Shown one piece after another: positions 27,574 to 37,832 of a DNA stretch of 64,000 nucleotides. Below the pieces are notes generated by a model. It was not told where the DNA came from and ran no database searches. It saw nothing but the letters and a program-made list of their open reading frames with translations. Each line of letters starts with the position of its first letter. Position 1 is the stretch's first letter. Source of the DNA: Planctomycetaceae bacterium (GTDB taxonomy: Bacteria; Planctomycetota; Planctomycetia; Pirellulales; Pirellulaceae); assembly GCA_012729315.1 (NCBI GenBank), contig JAAYDI010000166.1:46631-110630 (forward strand). Direction: 5' to 3'. Both the position numbers and the translations under genes were made by a program.

Positions 27574-30108
27574 CTACTGCGCCGTGACGGATGTGGCTTC
27601 CTCGGCGACAACGCCCTGCGGTGACAGCTGGCTGGTGACGACCACGCGGACCTTGTGTTCACCCACCTGGACGCCGGTCGCTTCCACGTGGAACGACGGA
27701 ATTGTCTCGCCGGCCCGGACTTCCAGGATCGGGCTGACCTGGACCAGACGTCCGTCGGCGCTGACGTTGCGGCGCGCGACGGGGCCGCTGAGCCGGTCGA
27801 ACCGCAGTCCGGCCGGAAACTCGATCCGGAGCACGACGTTCTGGTCGGCCACCGAACGTGCGTTGCGGATGCGGATCTCGTAGTCGGTGGCCTCGCCAAT
27901 GCGGATCGGATCGCCCAACTCCGAAATCTCGACGGTCAGTTGGCCGGTCGGAGTGGGGACCTGCGGTGGCGGGCGGTCCGCGGCGGGGCCCGGAGTACCC
28001 GGCAGGATCCGGATCGATGCCTCGGCCGACTGTGCCAGCCCGCCGTCCGCGGCGACCGTGACGCGCGTCACCACGTTGTCACCCGGCTGGGTACAGACGC
28101 ACAAAACGTCGCGCCGTGCTGTCTCGCTGGGCATCAGTTGCGGAATCACCCACACCAGGTGGCCGGACGCGGCCAGTTCTGTCGGGTCCACCCCCTCGGT
28201 CGACTCCTTCGGCTCGAGTTCCCCGGAATCGTAGGTATCGGTGATGCGGACGTTGGTCAGCGGAACGTTGCCCGTGTTGGTGACCCGGGTGGAGAACTGC
28301 ACACGCTGGCCCACGGAGGCTTCCTGGGGCCCGGTCTTCACCACGGCCAGCTGCGGCTGGGGCACCACCGCCGGCGCGGCGACCGTCAGGCAGACCTGTT
28401 GCTGCGCGTATTGGCCGCCCGGCGCAGCCGCGTCCAGGAGGTGGCAAATCCGCCCTTGACCGCGCACGACGAAACCGACGGCGAACTGTTCGGTCTGGAG
28501 CGGCTCGAGCCGGCCAATCACTTTCTGGATCGGGCTGGTCAGTCCTTCCGCATGTTCCAGGTTGCTGTCGAACCGATCCGTGATCGTGACGTTGTCCAAC
28601 GGCTGGCTGCCGGTGTTGGTCACCTCGATGCGGAACTGGATGCGTTCGCCGACAGTGGCTGTCGACGGGCCGCTGACGTTGAGTCGCAGCGAGGGCTGAG
28701 TGATCTCGGTGTCCACGGACGCGTTCGCTTCCAGCCCGTCGGCGCTGGCGGCCTGGAAAGCGTACCGCAGCGATCCGCCCGCCGCCGCCCGCACGGTGAT
28801 CTCGATCACCTGGGTGTTCTTGGGTTGCAGATCGCCCAACCGCCACTGGGACCGATTGCCAAACAACTCGGCCGCCGGACTGCTGCTGATCAGTTGCAGA
28901 TTCGGGGGCAGCACGTCCTGGACGACAACGCCCCGCGTCGGAATATCGCCCGGATTGTACACCTCCAGGCGGTACACCAGCGTGGAATCGACCGCACCGG
29001 TCTGCGGCCCGGTGGCGCGCAGCGCGAGCCCCGGCGCACTCCATGTGACAGACGTGTAACCCTCTCCCAGCTTTGTGCGGGGCGCATCGCTGTTCGGGTC
29101 CGGCGGCCGGATGACTTCAATGTGCACCTGCGTGACACCGGCCAGGCCGCTCGTTGGCTGCAGCAGAGCGTTGCCCAGTCCGTTTTCGTCGGTGCGGACC
29201 TCGATCGACGTGGAGTTGTCGGGGCCGAAGGTAGCCGCCGTTCCGTCCACGATGTCGTACCGCACGATCCAGTTGGCGATCGGTGCGTTGGTGGCGGTGC
29301 GGGTCAGACGCGTGGAGAGCGTGTAGCTTTGCCCGGCCGGCACCGACACGGGGTTGGGGAACGCCCACTGGCAGTCCACCCAGTAGATCGTCGCCACCTG
29401 ACGCCGCTGCGGCCAGGTCGCGGCGGCGGGCGCTATGGCGGTCACATAGCTGGTGCCTTCGCTGGCCGAGGTGAGGCTTACCCAGCACTGACCTTTCTGC
29501 TGGATGATGTCGTCGGTCACGCTGGGCGTCCCCCGCGTCACAATCTCGCTGCGATTCGATGTGCTGGTGATCACGTAGTCGGCGCTGAGCTTCTTGGAAG
29601 CATTCCATATCCGCCCGCGGTCACTGTAATCGACGATCTGCCCGACACTGTCCCGCGACAGGCTCCACTCGATCTTCTGACAAGTGACCAGATACCCATC
29701 GTCGCCGCACAGTCCCCCTACCAGGACCACTTCACTTCCCACCGGCGCGATGAGTCGGGTGGGATTCACCATGATCTTGCCGGGAATCCCGCGTTGCACA
29801 GGACGCGGCTGGATCGGACTCTGGGGCGTGGTGCACACATTGGCACCAGGAGGGGCCGCCGGCGGAGGCTCCGGACACGGCGGGGGCGTGGGGGCCGGAC
29901 TCCAGGCCGGCTTGGGAAACGGGCCACCGGTCGTAACGCACCGCGAATCGCCCGGGGTCGCCAGTCGCATCCGGTCGGAAGTGGAGAAGATCCGCTCGCC
30001 AGTCGGGTCAATCGCCGGGAGCTGGAAATGCTGGCAGCCGGTTACCAGCAGCGCGCCGGTCACCAGCCACCATGGCACAATCCATGCTCTGCGGGTGAAT
30101 TCCTTCAT
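27574..30108 (-). CDS. DUF11-repeat surface lipoprotein
   Basis: 844 residues from ATG 30108. The signal ends in the lipobox LLVTGC, so it is probably a lipoprotein. A Pro-rich linker (about 60-110) leads to an Ig-like segment and then four or so DUF11/CARDB-type beta-sandwich repeats with VYRLEVYNPGDIPTRGVVV, FRIEVTNTGSQPLDNVTI, FSTRVTNTGNVPLTNVRI and YEIRIRNARSVADQNVVL. Such proteins line the planctomycete envelope and are presumed structural or adhesive. No catalytic motif is seen. The upstream region has the sequence features of a single transcription unit. Confidence 0.88.
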   Translation of the reverse strand: MKEFTRRAWIVPWWLVTGALLVTGCQHFQLPAIDPTGERIFSTSDRMRLATPGDSRCVTTGGPFPKPAWSPAPTPPPCPEPPPAAPPGANVCTTPQSPIQPRPVQRGIPGKIMVNPTRLIAPVGSEVVLVGGLCGDDGYLVTCQKIEWSLSRDSVGQIVDYSDRGRIWNASKKLSADYVITSTSNRSEIVTRGTPSVTDDIIQQKGQCWVSLTSASEGTSYVTAIAPAAATWPQRRQVATIYWVDCQWAFPNPVSVPAGQSYTLSTRLTRTATNAPIANWIVRYDIVDGTAATFGPDNSTSIEVRTDENGLGNALLQPTSGLAGVTQVHIEVIRPPDPNSDAPRTKLGEGYTSVTWSAPGLALRATGPQTGAVDSTLVYRLEVYNPGDIPTRGVVVQDVLPPNLQLISSSPAAELFGNRSQWRLGDLQPKNTQVIEITVRAAAGGSLRYAFQAASADGLEANASVDTEITQPSLRLNVSGPSTATVGERIQFRIEVTNTGSQPLDNVTITDRFDSNLEHAEGLTSPIQKVIGRLEPLQTEQFAVGFVVRGQGRICHLLDAAAPGGQYAQQQVCLTVAAPAVVPQPQLAVVKTGPQEASVGQRVQFSTRVTNTGNVPLTNVRITDTYDSGELEPKESTEGVDPTELAASGHLVWVIPQLMPSETARRDVLCVCTQPGDNVVTRVTVAADGGLAQSAEASIRILPGTPGPAADRPPPQVPTPTGQLTVEISELGDPIRIGEATDYEIRIRNARSVADQNVVLRIEFPAGLRFDRLSGPVARRNVSADGRLVQVSPILEVRAGETIPSFHVEATGVQVGEHKVRVVVTSQLSPQGVVAEEATSVTAQ

Positions 30109-30382
30109 GACCGACCGTCCATATTTCCGTAGTTCGACTATTCTCCCCCGAAAACATAGCACGCGGTCGGGCAAGATGTGGCGTTTCTTCGACGTGTGGC
30201 GTCGCCGAAACGCAACAATCTGCGCGCCACTTGACCGGTCATGAGGACTGTAGGGCCTGCACGCGCGCACGTGACCGGACGCGTGCCCCCAGTTTGCCTA
30301 GATGCCCGCCGCCCCGTGGACTCGTCGACACCTGCACGGCGAGCCCCGCGTCGTTACCACTCAACGTCCGGCAGACGGGTTA

Positions 30383-31246
30383 TCAGCGGGAGCCGAATAT
30401 GCCGGTTGCGTACCAGATGCCATTGCTGCCACGCTTCATGTCGTAGCCATAGTAAGGGTGCCGGTTCCGCACGGCACTCCAGTGCCCGGAGGATTGCCGC
30501 CAGCTGTGGACGCAGTCGAGCGCTGCGGCAATCAGCCCCATGCCCGGCCAGCTTTCGGCACAAACTTCCTTGGCCGCATGTCCCCCCGGCAGACGCGCGG
30601 AAATGCGTTGAAACCGTGAATCCCAGTTGTGATGGCCCTGCTGATTGATGCGGGCCTGATGCTGCGAGTGGCTCTCAGACTCTTGGGCCAGTGTGGTGAG
30701 GAACACGCCATCCGTGCTGGCTGGATCTTCAGGGTGGATCCGCACCGCCAGAATCAACGAGCGCTGGGTCAATGAACCGTGCGGCAGCGTGAGCAGGGCC
30801 TGAAGGTTATGTCTAGAGAACGCGTCCGGCAGACTCAGTGGATAGATGCTGATCACATGCCCGTACAACTCGCTCTTGGGATCGGTGAAGTCGATGATCG
30901 CCAGACCCGGCTGACCCTGCAACTCCGCAAACGATGCGTGTCCGACCAGCTGGATCTCCTGGCCACCCACGCGCGCCCGACTGCTCATCGGCACTCGTAC
31001 CAGTACATTCTGGTCTGCCAGCGGGCGTAGAACCTCGTCATGCATGAGCTTCTGCGCCAGTTTGTCTTCTGCCAGCTCTAACTCATCCTGGTGAAAGTAC
31101 ACAATCATCTGGCGGCTGGACTGCCTGGCTTGCGCCATGGCCGCACTGTAACTGTCGAGCCACGAGGATGTCGCTTCTTGTGCTCCAGCCCAGCTGGCCC
31201 ATGCCACCGTCACGATCCAAGCTGCCGTCATAACACGCACTGTCAT
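30383..31246 (-). CDS. Secreted protein with thioredoxin-like and CAP-like regions
   Basis: 287 residues from ATG 31246. A signal peptide ends in AGAQEA. The N-terminal half has a thioredoxin-like pattern (WLDSYSAAMAQARQSSRQMIVYFHQ) without a CxxC pair. The C-terminal region includes CAESWPGMGLIAAALDCVHSWRQSSGHWSAV and then YYGYDMKRGSNGIWYATGIFG, reminiscent of the CAP/SCP fold (W..S.GH, then G.G....G.WY). I recall similar C-terminal sequences in other planctomycete secreted proteins. The two-part architecture is inferred, and the function is unknown. Confidence 0.65.
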   Translation of the reverse strand: MTVRVMTAAWIVTVAWASWAGAQEATSSWLDSYSAAMAQARQSSRQMIVYFHQDELELAEDKLAQKLMHDEVLRPLADQNVLVRVPMSSRARVGGQEIQLVGHASFAELQGQPGLAIIDFTDPKSELYGHVISIYPLSLPDAFSRHNLQALLTLPHGSLTQRSLILAVRIHPEDPASTDGVFLTTLAQESESHSQHQARINQQGHHNWDSRFQRISARLPGGHAAKEVCAESWPGMGLIAAALDCVHSWRQSSGHWSAVRNRHPYYGYDMKRGSNGIWYATGIFGSR

Positions 31247-31587
31247 ACATCCCTCCTTCTGATCTGTTCGGGCAAAACGACTGCCGTCGCTACGCAATGC
31301 ACGACAGACACAGAAGCTGCAGGGAAACGCACTTCCCGGCAGTCACTTTGCACTCATGCCTTCCAGGCCTACAATCTCCAAGCTAAACAGCCTGTCCGCA
31401 GGCAGTATCTGTTGTCAAGGTGGGGGATTCACGCGGACGCCAGAAATTGCATAATGTTTACTGCCAAGTACCCTGTGCGGCTCACCCAGTTAGTATAATC
31501 TGGGGAAGTGGCGGTGGCCGAGGGGGCTATAACGCCGGGCGTCAGGATAGATACATAGGTAGATAAAGGTCTTGTTGGAGGACCGAC
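31247..31587. other. Divergent intergenic region (341 bp)
   Basis: No gene is seen. A perfect TATAAT at 31494-31499 points to the plus-strand gene at 31588, but no -35 hexamer stands at a normal distance (CCCTGT at 17 bp). The rest is unremarkable. Confidence 0.4.
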
Positions 31588-33495
31588 ATGCGGTGCAACA
31601 CACGGATTGCGGTAGCGTTCATCTTCTGCCTGGGATATGGATTTCTGGACGGCGCAGTGGGGGCGGCACCGCCGGTTGCGCCCGGGCAAAAGGATGCGTC
31701 GGAGCTGTCGACTGCCAGTCTGGTGGAGTTGGCTCAGGCGGCCAAGGCTGAGTTTCGACCGCTGGCGGCTGACCACGCGTCGCGGGCCAAAACGCAGCTG
31801 CAGCGGAAGATTGAGCGTCTGGATCGGGCCTTGCAGCGCAGTGGTGCGGAAAATGCCAGGCGATGGAAAGAGTACTTGCAGTGGGACGATATGCGGGCCG
31901 AACTGGCCAAGGACGAAGGGCCTGACACACGGCAGTTGGGAGCGATCGCCTCGAAGTACTACCAGGAATACGGAAGCCTCGAGTTGCCGGTGTTCACTCA
32001 AGTGCGGGATGAGCTGCACGCTTATCTGACGGCTCTGGCCGTGACCGGCGACGCGCAGCTGGCCGAGAACTACCAGCGACATCTGGATACGCTGATCGAG
32101 AAACTCCCGCAGTACGATGCCAGTCCGACGACGAGCCTGCGGCAGCAGATCGGGCAGCTGCTCGGCTGGCTGGAAGGTGCTCAACAATCTCCGGGGCTGG
32201 TGTCAGCAGTGCGCCAGAGACACTGGAAACCGAACCTGTATGCGGAGGTTTCGGAACGGCTGGTGTCGCAGGGGATGGGGGAGGCCATCTGCCGGGAATC
32301 GGACGTGGAGGACTGTATCCTGGGCACCGCCATGTTCGGGCGGGCTCTGTTGACCGGTCAGACGCACGTGCGGTTTCTGGACGACTCGAATGCGGCTCAT
32401 CTTCAGATCGTACTGACAGGCACGGTGAATTCCACCAACGTGGGATACAACCGTGGGGTGCAGATTTTCAGTCGTGGTGTGACCGATGTGGAGGCGATTC
32501 TACCAGTGTCACTCACGCCGACCAGGTTCACGGCGGACAAGGCGACCGCCTGCTGTACGACCAACAGCACGATTGACGACATCGCGGCCAAGCGGCGGAT
32601 CATTGAACGCATTGCCTGGAAGAAGGCGAGACGCAGCAAGTGGCAAGCGGAGCAGATCGGGTCGGCGCATGCAGAGGAGCGGATTGCGACCACGATGGAC
32701 GGGCAGGCCGTGCAGGTGCTGGCCGAAGCCCGCGAGAACTATGAAAACAAGTTCTGCCGACCGCTGCTGCGACGTGGCGAGTTCCCGCAAGACATGCGGT
32801 TCGAGACCGACAAGGGGTTCCTCCGGGTGGTATGGCGGCAGGCCGGTGCCATGCAGTTGGCTGCGCCGACCGTCCCGCCGGCAGTGGCCGGCAAGCATGA
32901 TGTGGCGGTCCGCGTGCACGAATCGATGGTCGGCAATTTCTCGCGCGCCATGATCGGCGGTCTGACGTTGACCGACAAGAAACTCGTCGAGATGCTCGAA
33001 AAGAACAAAATCGAAGTCCCGGATGCCCTGAAGCTCTCGGATGACAAGGAGCCGTGGGCCATCACCTTCACCGCCAACGACCCGGTCAACGCCGTGTTTA
33101 CGGACAATACGCTGCGCTTCGCAATCCGTGGGCGGCGGTTCAAACTCGGGGACCGTGTCGTTTCCAAGACCCTCGAAATGTCGGCCGTCTATTCGCTGCA
33201 AAAGACCCCCGACGGTGCCCGACTGGTCCGGCAGGGCGATGTGTCCGTCGACTATGTTGATCAGCGCGGACAGCTCAGTTCGGAACAGGTCGTCGTACGA
33301 ACCGTCATGCGTGAGAAGTTCGACGCACTGTTCAGGCCCGAATTCGATACCAAGGGAATTGCCTTGCCCGGTCGCTGGAAGAAGGCAGGCAAGCTACACC
33401 TGGAACACTTGGCGACGCAAGACGGTTGGCTCAGCCTCGCCTGGCTGCAAGCCGCCCTCGCACCGGCCGACACAGGGCTGGCCCGCGCCGATTGA
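31588..33495 (+). CDS. Conserved secreted hypothetical protein
   Basis: 635 residues. A signal peptide ends near LDGAVGAAPP. Residues 40-130 are charged and helical (FRPLAADHASRAKTQLQRK), probably coiled coil. The remainder alternates helix and beta strand, with TTNSTIDDIAAKRRIIERIAWKKARRSK in the middle and MSAVYSLQKTPDGARLVRQGDVSVDY near the end. The pattern CRESDVEDCILG holds a Cys pair. I recognise no catalytic family. The length and good codon use support a real gene. A TATAAT 90 bp upstream may be its promoter. Probably periplasmic or surface; function unknown. Confidence 0.75.
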   Translation: MRCNTRIAVAFIFCLGYGFLDGAVGAAPPVAPGQKDASELSTASLVELAQAAKAEFRPLAADHASRAKTQLQRKIERLDRALQRSGAENARRWKEYLQWDDMRAELAKDEGPDTRQLGAIASKYYQEYGSLELPVFTQVRDELHAYLTALAVTGDAQLAENYQRHLDTLIEKLPQYDASPTTSLRQQIGQLLGWLEGAQQSPGLVSAVRQRHWKPNLYAEVSERLVSQGMGEAICRESDVEDCILGTAMFGRALLTGQTHVRFLDDSNAAHLQIVLTGTVNSTNVGYNRGVQIFSRGVTDVEAILPVSLTPTRFTADKATACCTTNSTIDDIAAKRRIIERIAWKKARRSKWQAEQIGSAHAEERIATTMDGQAVQVLAEARENYENKFCRPLLRRGEFPQDMRFETDKGFLRVVWRQAGAMQLAAPTVPPAVAGKHDVAVRVHESMVGNFSRAMIGGLTLTDKKLVEMLEKNKIEVPDALKLSDDKEPWAITFTANDPVNAVFTDNTLRFAIRGRRFKLGDRVVSKTLEMSAVYSLQKTPDGARLVRQGDVSVDYVDQRGQLSSEQVVVRTVMREKFDALFRPEFDTKGIALPGRWKKAGKLHLEHLATQDGWLSLAWLQAALAPADTGLARAD

Positions 33496-33663
33496 CAAGC
33501 TCGAGGATGCCCGTCCCACATCGAAAGGGGGGGCTGTGGGATCGAGTGCCTGCAGGCTGAAAGCGATCGGATGGAGGGCTTTCTGGGCGTGTATCCGTGA
33601 CGGCAATCTGGGGTGCGTGCGTGGATTGGGGTGCGGGCAGGCGTCCAGGTGGAGTCCAGTATT

Positions 33664-33700
33664 GGCAAACTTTTCCGATTGCAGGGAATCGCCAAAGTTT
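33664..33700. promoter_or_regulatory. Imperfect inverted repeat upstream of the TolC-like gene
   Basis: Arms 33667-33680 and 33687-33700 pair at 12 of 14 positions (AAACTTT..CGATT) with a 6-base loop. The left end reads GGCAAAC. It lies 200 bp before the lipoprotein start and is followed by no T-run, so an operator or leader structure is more likely than a terminator. A similar GGCAAAGTTT stands before the BBP7 gene at 47897-47906. Confidence 0.35.
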
Positions 33701-33899
33701 AACGCTTGGGTCGACGATAAGGAGGGTACCGATTGCGCCACAACGAGGTTGGTGCTGAGCTTGCCTTGGTGACGTTCGGTCAGGGGGGGAATATGTTGCG
33801 GGCAACGTGCCACACGTCGAGGGTGGCGCGCTGTCTGGTACTCTCATGACCGTTTGCGTTTGCCGCGGCAGACCGAACCTTGTTAGGGAACGTCAACCG

Positions 33900-35924
33900 A
33901 TGAACCGGCCTTTGCATCGCCTGATTGCCCTGCTGCTGATCATGGTGTTGACTGCAACCGGGTGTTCTCCGATCCATCCATTCTATCTGCATGAGGACGG
34001 TGACCTGTCACATTATGTGGCCACGGTCACGGAACTGGAGAACCCGGACGTTGAGCAGGTCTCGCTGGCGGAAGTCACGCAGGCGCAGTCACCGTTGACG
34101 CTCAGCGACGCCGAATTCAACAATTTCCGCGACATCACGCTGGAAGAGTGCGTATCGATCACGTTGCAGAACAGCAAGGTGATCCGCAATCTGGGTTCGT
34201 TGACGCAGTTCACGATCGCGGATGGGCTGGTGGCGCGGACGGCCGGTTCGATGACGGTGTACGATCCGGCCATATTTGAGAGCGATCCGGAGTATGGTGT
34301 CGAAGCGGCGTTGTCGGAGTTTGACGCGCAGTTCTCGACCAGCGTGTTCTGGGAGCGGACCGACCGTCCGCAGAACTCGGGCGTTTCGTCTCTGTATGCG
34401 TTCCTGTTTCGCCGCGACACGGGGCAGTTCGAGGCGGCTCTGTCCAAGCGGACGGCGACGGGCACCACCTTTGCCGTGAAAAACGAGACGGTATACGACG
34501 CCAACAACAACCCTTCCCGTCTGCTGTACAGCGACTGGCTGTCGGTCATGTCGGTACAGGCGACGCAGCCGATCTTGCGGGGCAACGGCGCGCAGGTCAA
34601 CCGGGCGCCGTTGATCCTGTCGCGGATCCGCACGGACATCGCCGTGACGGAATTCGAGGCGGCGGTCCGGAACATGCTGCTGGATCTGGAGAACTCCTAC
34701 TGGGACCTGCAGTTCTGTTACCGGTTCCTGGAGACATCGAAGATTGGTCGGGACAGCGCTTTGGGGACGTGGCGCCAGGAGTACGAGCTGACCAAGGGGG
34801 GGAAAGGCACATCGCAAGGAGAGGCGCAGTCGCGCGAGCAGTACTTCTATTTCCGTTCGCAGACCGAAACGGCGCTGCGTGATCTGTTTGTGGCCGAGAA
34901 CCGGCTGCGGTGGCTCATGGGCATCGCGGCCACGGACGGCGAGCTGTTGCGCCCGGCCGACCGCCCGACGCTGGCCCGCATTGAATACGACTGGCAGGCG
35001 GCGCATGCGGAATCGCTGGTCCGCAGCTCCGAGCTGCGCCGGCAGCGCTGGCAGGTGAAGCAGCGTGAGACGGAGCTGATCCTGGCCCGCAACCAGCTGC
35101 TGCCGCAGCTGGATCTGGTGGGCAAGTACAGCTGGCTGGGCGTGGGGGACGATCTGATCACTGCCGGGCGGCGTGGGACTTCATTTGCCGCCGAAGGTTC
35201 GACGGCGTGGGAAGGGCTGACGGATGGCAACTTCCAGGAGTTCAGCTTTGGGCTGCAGTTCACGCCGCCGCGCATCGGTGCCCGCAAGGAGATGGCGGGG
35301 GTGCGCAACGGCGAGCTGGCGCTGGCCCGCGAGAGGGCCCGGCTGGAAGACATGGAGCTGAATGTCTCCCACCTGCTGACGACCGCCATTCAGAACCTGG
35401 ACTACAACTACCAGGTGGCGCAGACGCACTTCAACCGCTGGGTAGCCACCGAGCAGGAGGTGGAATCGCTGTTGGCCATCGTGGAAGGCGGCAAAGGGGA
35501 GTCGGACAAAGGTGGCACGGCGGTGGATCTGCTGTTGAACAGCCAGCGTCGGCGGGCCAACTCGCAGGCGGATTTCTACCGCGCGGTGGCGGAGTACAAC
35601 AAGTCAATTGCCAACGTGCAGTTCCGTAAAGGGTCGCTGCTGGAATACAACAACGTGCAGCTGGCTGAAGGCCCCTGGCCGAAGAAGGCCTACTGGGACG
35701 CCTTGGGCAAAGCGCGGGAGCGGGACGCCAGCTGCTATCTGGACTACGGCGTCACGCGTCCCCGCGTGATCAGCCGCGGTCCGGCTCCGCAGCGGACTGA
35801 GGGGATGATTGAAGAGCTGGTGCCGGGTGCGGCGGGCATCGAGCAGGTGCCGACCCCCGCGCCGGATCCTGCCGACGAGCTTCCCGATATGTCGGAGTCG
35901 ATCTTTGAGGAGCTGGGGGTCTAA
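33900..35924 (+). CDS. TolC/OEP-family outer-membrane lipoprotein
   Basis: 674 residues from ATG 33900. The signal ends in the lipobox LTATGC. The body has the two long helical regions and short beta segments of outer-membrane efflux proteins: SKVIRNLGSLTQFTIADG, LENSYWDLQFCYRFLETSKIG, ELRRQRWQVKQRETELILARNQLLPQLDLVG, then the second helical hairpin (NGELALARERARLEDMELNV). Such proteins form trimeric export ducts. No inner-membrane transporter or fusion protein gene lies nearby, so the partner is encoded elsewhere. The C-terminus is acidic and disordered. The family call is based on pattern. Confidence 0.85.
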   Translation: MNRPLHRLIALLLIMVLTATGCSPIHPFYLHEDGDLSHYVATVTELENPDVEQVSLAEVTQAQSPLTLSDAEFNNFRDITLEECVSITLQNSKVIRNLGSLTQFTIADGLVARTAGSMTVYDPAIFESDPEYGVEAALSEFDAQFSTSVFWERTDRPQNSGVSSLYAFLFRRDTGQFEAALSKRTATGTTFAVKNETVYDANNNPSRLLYSDWLSVMSVQATQPILRGNGAQVNRAPLILSRIRTDIAVTEFEAAVRNMLLDLENSYWDLQFCYRFLETSKIGRDSALGTWRQEYELTKGGKGTSQGEAQSREQYFYFRSQTETALRDLFVAENRLRWLMGIAATDGELLRPADRPTLARIEYDWQAAHAESLVRSSELRRQRWQVKQRETELILARNQLLPQLDLVGKYSWLGVGDDLITAGRRGTSFAAEGSTAWEGLTDGNFQEFSFGLQFTPPRIGARKEMAGVRNGELALARERARLEDMELNVSHLLTTAIQNLDYNYQVAQTHFNRWVATEQEVESLLAIVEGGKGESDKGGTAVDLLLNSQRRRANSQADFYRAVAEYNKSIANVQFRKGSLLEYNNVQLAEGPWPKKAYWDALGKARERDASCYLDYGVTRPRVISRGPAPQRTEGMIEELVPGAAGIEQVPTPAPDPADELPDMSESIFEELGV

Positions 35925-36005
35925 GCGCCGGCACCCGCGCTGGCGCCGGCCGGCCCATCCCGACTCGGTGGACCGGCGTTTTCTTCCACGGGCACCGCGC
36001 GGTGG

Positions 36006-37754
36006 TCACTTCTGTAGTGACTCCAACGACCGCGTGGCGGCAGCCCGCACGTCTGCATTTTCGTCCTGCTGTGCGGCCTGCAGCGCCGCGGTGGCTGACT
36101 GGGCGGCGTCGCCCAGTTCGCCCAGCAGGCAGGCGCATTCGAGCCGCAGGTGGACGCGCACGTCCTGGAGCCCCTGGATCAAGTGCGGCACAGCGGCCTG
36201 ACGCAGCGCGGCGTCGTCCGGGGCGATCTTCAGCGCGGCCCACACCGCGGCCAGCTGCAGAAACTCGTCGTCGCTCTGAGTTGCCTTCCGCAGCGCCGGC
36301 AGAGCGGCCCGCGCGTCGGGGCCGAACTTGCCCAGCGCGTAGCAGGCCGCGTGGCGCACGTCCGGTGCCTGGTCCTGCAACAGCGCCATGACCGGTGGGG
36401 TCGCCTGAGCGGCGGCCGGGCCGATTGCGCCGAGTGCAAACAGCGCTTCCTGCCGCACAGCCGCATCCGCATCGGCGAGGGTCGCGATGAGGGCCGGCAC
36501 CGCTGGCGCCGCGTCAGCGCCGACCTTGGCCAGCAGCTCGAGCGATGCCATGCGCAGCGGACCCTTGGTTTCCAGCGAACGGATGCAGGGCGGTATCACC
36601 TCGGCGCCGAGTGATGCCAGTGCGGCAATGATCTCCGACATCTGGGCCGGGTCGTCGATCCCGCGCAGCACCCGGACAAACGCCGGCTGCAGTTGTTCGC
36701 GGGGCAGATCCGGATCGGCAAACGCGCGGGTCGCCACGTTGCGCACCCGATGGTCGGCCGACGAGATACCATCCAGAATGATCTTCACGGCCCGGTCGAG
36801 CGCCGGGGAGTCGTCGTTTTCCACCAGGTCCACGTACGCCCAGGCGGCGATGATGCGGAGGAACTCGTCCTGGTCGTCCAGCGCCGCGGTCAACGCGGGC
36901 AGGGCGGCGCTGCGATCACCCAACGCGCCCAACGCATAGGCGGCCGCATAGCGGACCCCCGCTGCTTCATCGTGCCCCAACAGCTCGACAATCTTCCCGG
37001 CCAGCGGCTGGGAGGCGGGGCCGATGGCGGCCAGCGCCAGCAGCGCCTGCAAACGCACCTCCGGCTGCGGGCTGTCGAGCTGTGCGCCCAGCTGCGGCAC
37101 GGCCGGCGCCGCGGCCGCCCCGATCTCGGTGAGCGTCAGGCAGGCCCAGTAGGCGGCGTCCGGATTGTCCAGCGCGGCAGTCAAGGCGGGGATGGCGGCG
37201 GCTCCCGCTTCGGCCAGCACCCCCACGGCCGCCGCCGCGTCGGCCGGGTCGGAGGTCGTCAGCATCCGGGCGAACAACGGCAACGCCACCTCCTTGCCCG
37301 GCCGGATGTCGCGCAGCGCATCGCGTGCTTCGCGGCGAACCGTCGCGTCCCGATCGGCCAGGGCGTCGATGAGCGCCTCGGTGGCTTCCCGCGCGGCTGG
37401 TCCCAGCTCGCCCAGCGCGTGGGCCGCGTAGCTGCGCACGAGGGCATCCGAGGACTTCAGGTTGGCGGTCAGCGCTGGCACCGCCGCTGCCGCCCCCTCA
37501 CCCATCTCGGCCAGCGCGAGCGCGGCTGCCCGCTGCAGTTCCACACTGTCCGCCTGCAGAGCCCTGACCAGCTGCGGCACGGCCGCCTCGGCCTTGACCC
37601 CCAGCCGCGCCAGAGCCTGGCAGGCTTCAATTCGCGCGCTGACGTCCGGCGCGTCCAGCTCTCTTGCCAGCGCCGCCACGTCGTCTTGCCCGCCAGCTCG
37701 ACTCACCCACAGAACCAGGCATCCCAACACCACCAGGAATTGTATCGTTCGCAT
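36006..37754 (-). CDS. Secreted HEAT-repeat protein
   Basis: 582 residues from ATG 37754 (TGAGGATAAC upstream). The signal peptide ends at VSRAGGQDD. The remainder is about fourteen HEAT/PBS-lyase-type repeats of 35-40 residues: AVPQLVRALQADSVELQRAAALALAEMG, AVPALTANLKSSDALVRSYAAHALGELG and so on. These form a superhelical scaffold for protein binding. The protein is exported, so the partner is in the periplasm or on the surface. The gene is followed upstream by another secreted protein gene in the same direction. Confidence 0.92.
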   Translation of the reverse strand: MRTIQFLVVLGCLVLWVSRAGGQDDVAALARELDAPDVSARIEACQALARLGVKAEAAVPQLVRALQADSVELQRAAALALAEMGEGAAAAVPALTANLKSSDALVRSYAAHALGELGPAAREATEALIDALADRDATVRREARDALRDIRPGKEVALPLFARMLTTSDPADAAAAVGVLAEAGAAAIPALTAALDNPDAAYWACLTLTEIGAAAAPAVPQLGAQLDSPQPEVRLQALLALAAIGPASQPLAGKIVELLGHDEAAGVRYAAAYALGALGDRSAALPALTAALDDQDEFLRIIAAWAYVDLVENDDSPALDRAVKIILDGISSADHRVRNVATRAFADPDLPREQLQPAFVRVLRGIDDPAQMSEIIAALASLGAEVIPPCIRSLETKGPLRMASLELLAKVGADAAPAVPALIATLADADAAVRQEALFALGAIGPAAAQATPPVMALLQDQAPDVRHAACYALGKFGPDARAALPALRKATQSDDEFLQLAAVWAALKIAPDDAALRQAAVPHLIQGLQDVRVHLRLECACLLGELGDAAQSATAALQAAQQDENADVRAAATRSLESLQK

Positions 37755-37832
37755 CGCGTTATCCTCAGGAAGATTCAGTCGACTCACCAGTCACCCGCAG
37801 GCGCTACCGTCCCGTATCCGGAACCAGGGCGC

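Noticed and set aside
27655..30132. 825-codon plus-strand frame opposite the DUF11 gene
   Set aside because: DUF11 repeats and the lipobox are on the minus strand. The plus product is Arg/Gly/His-rich without domains.
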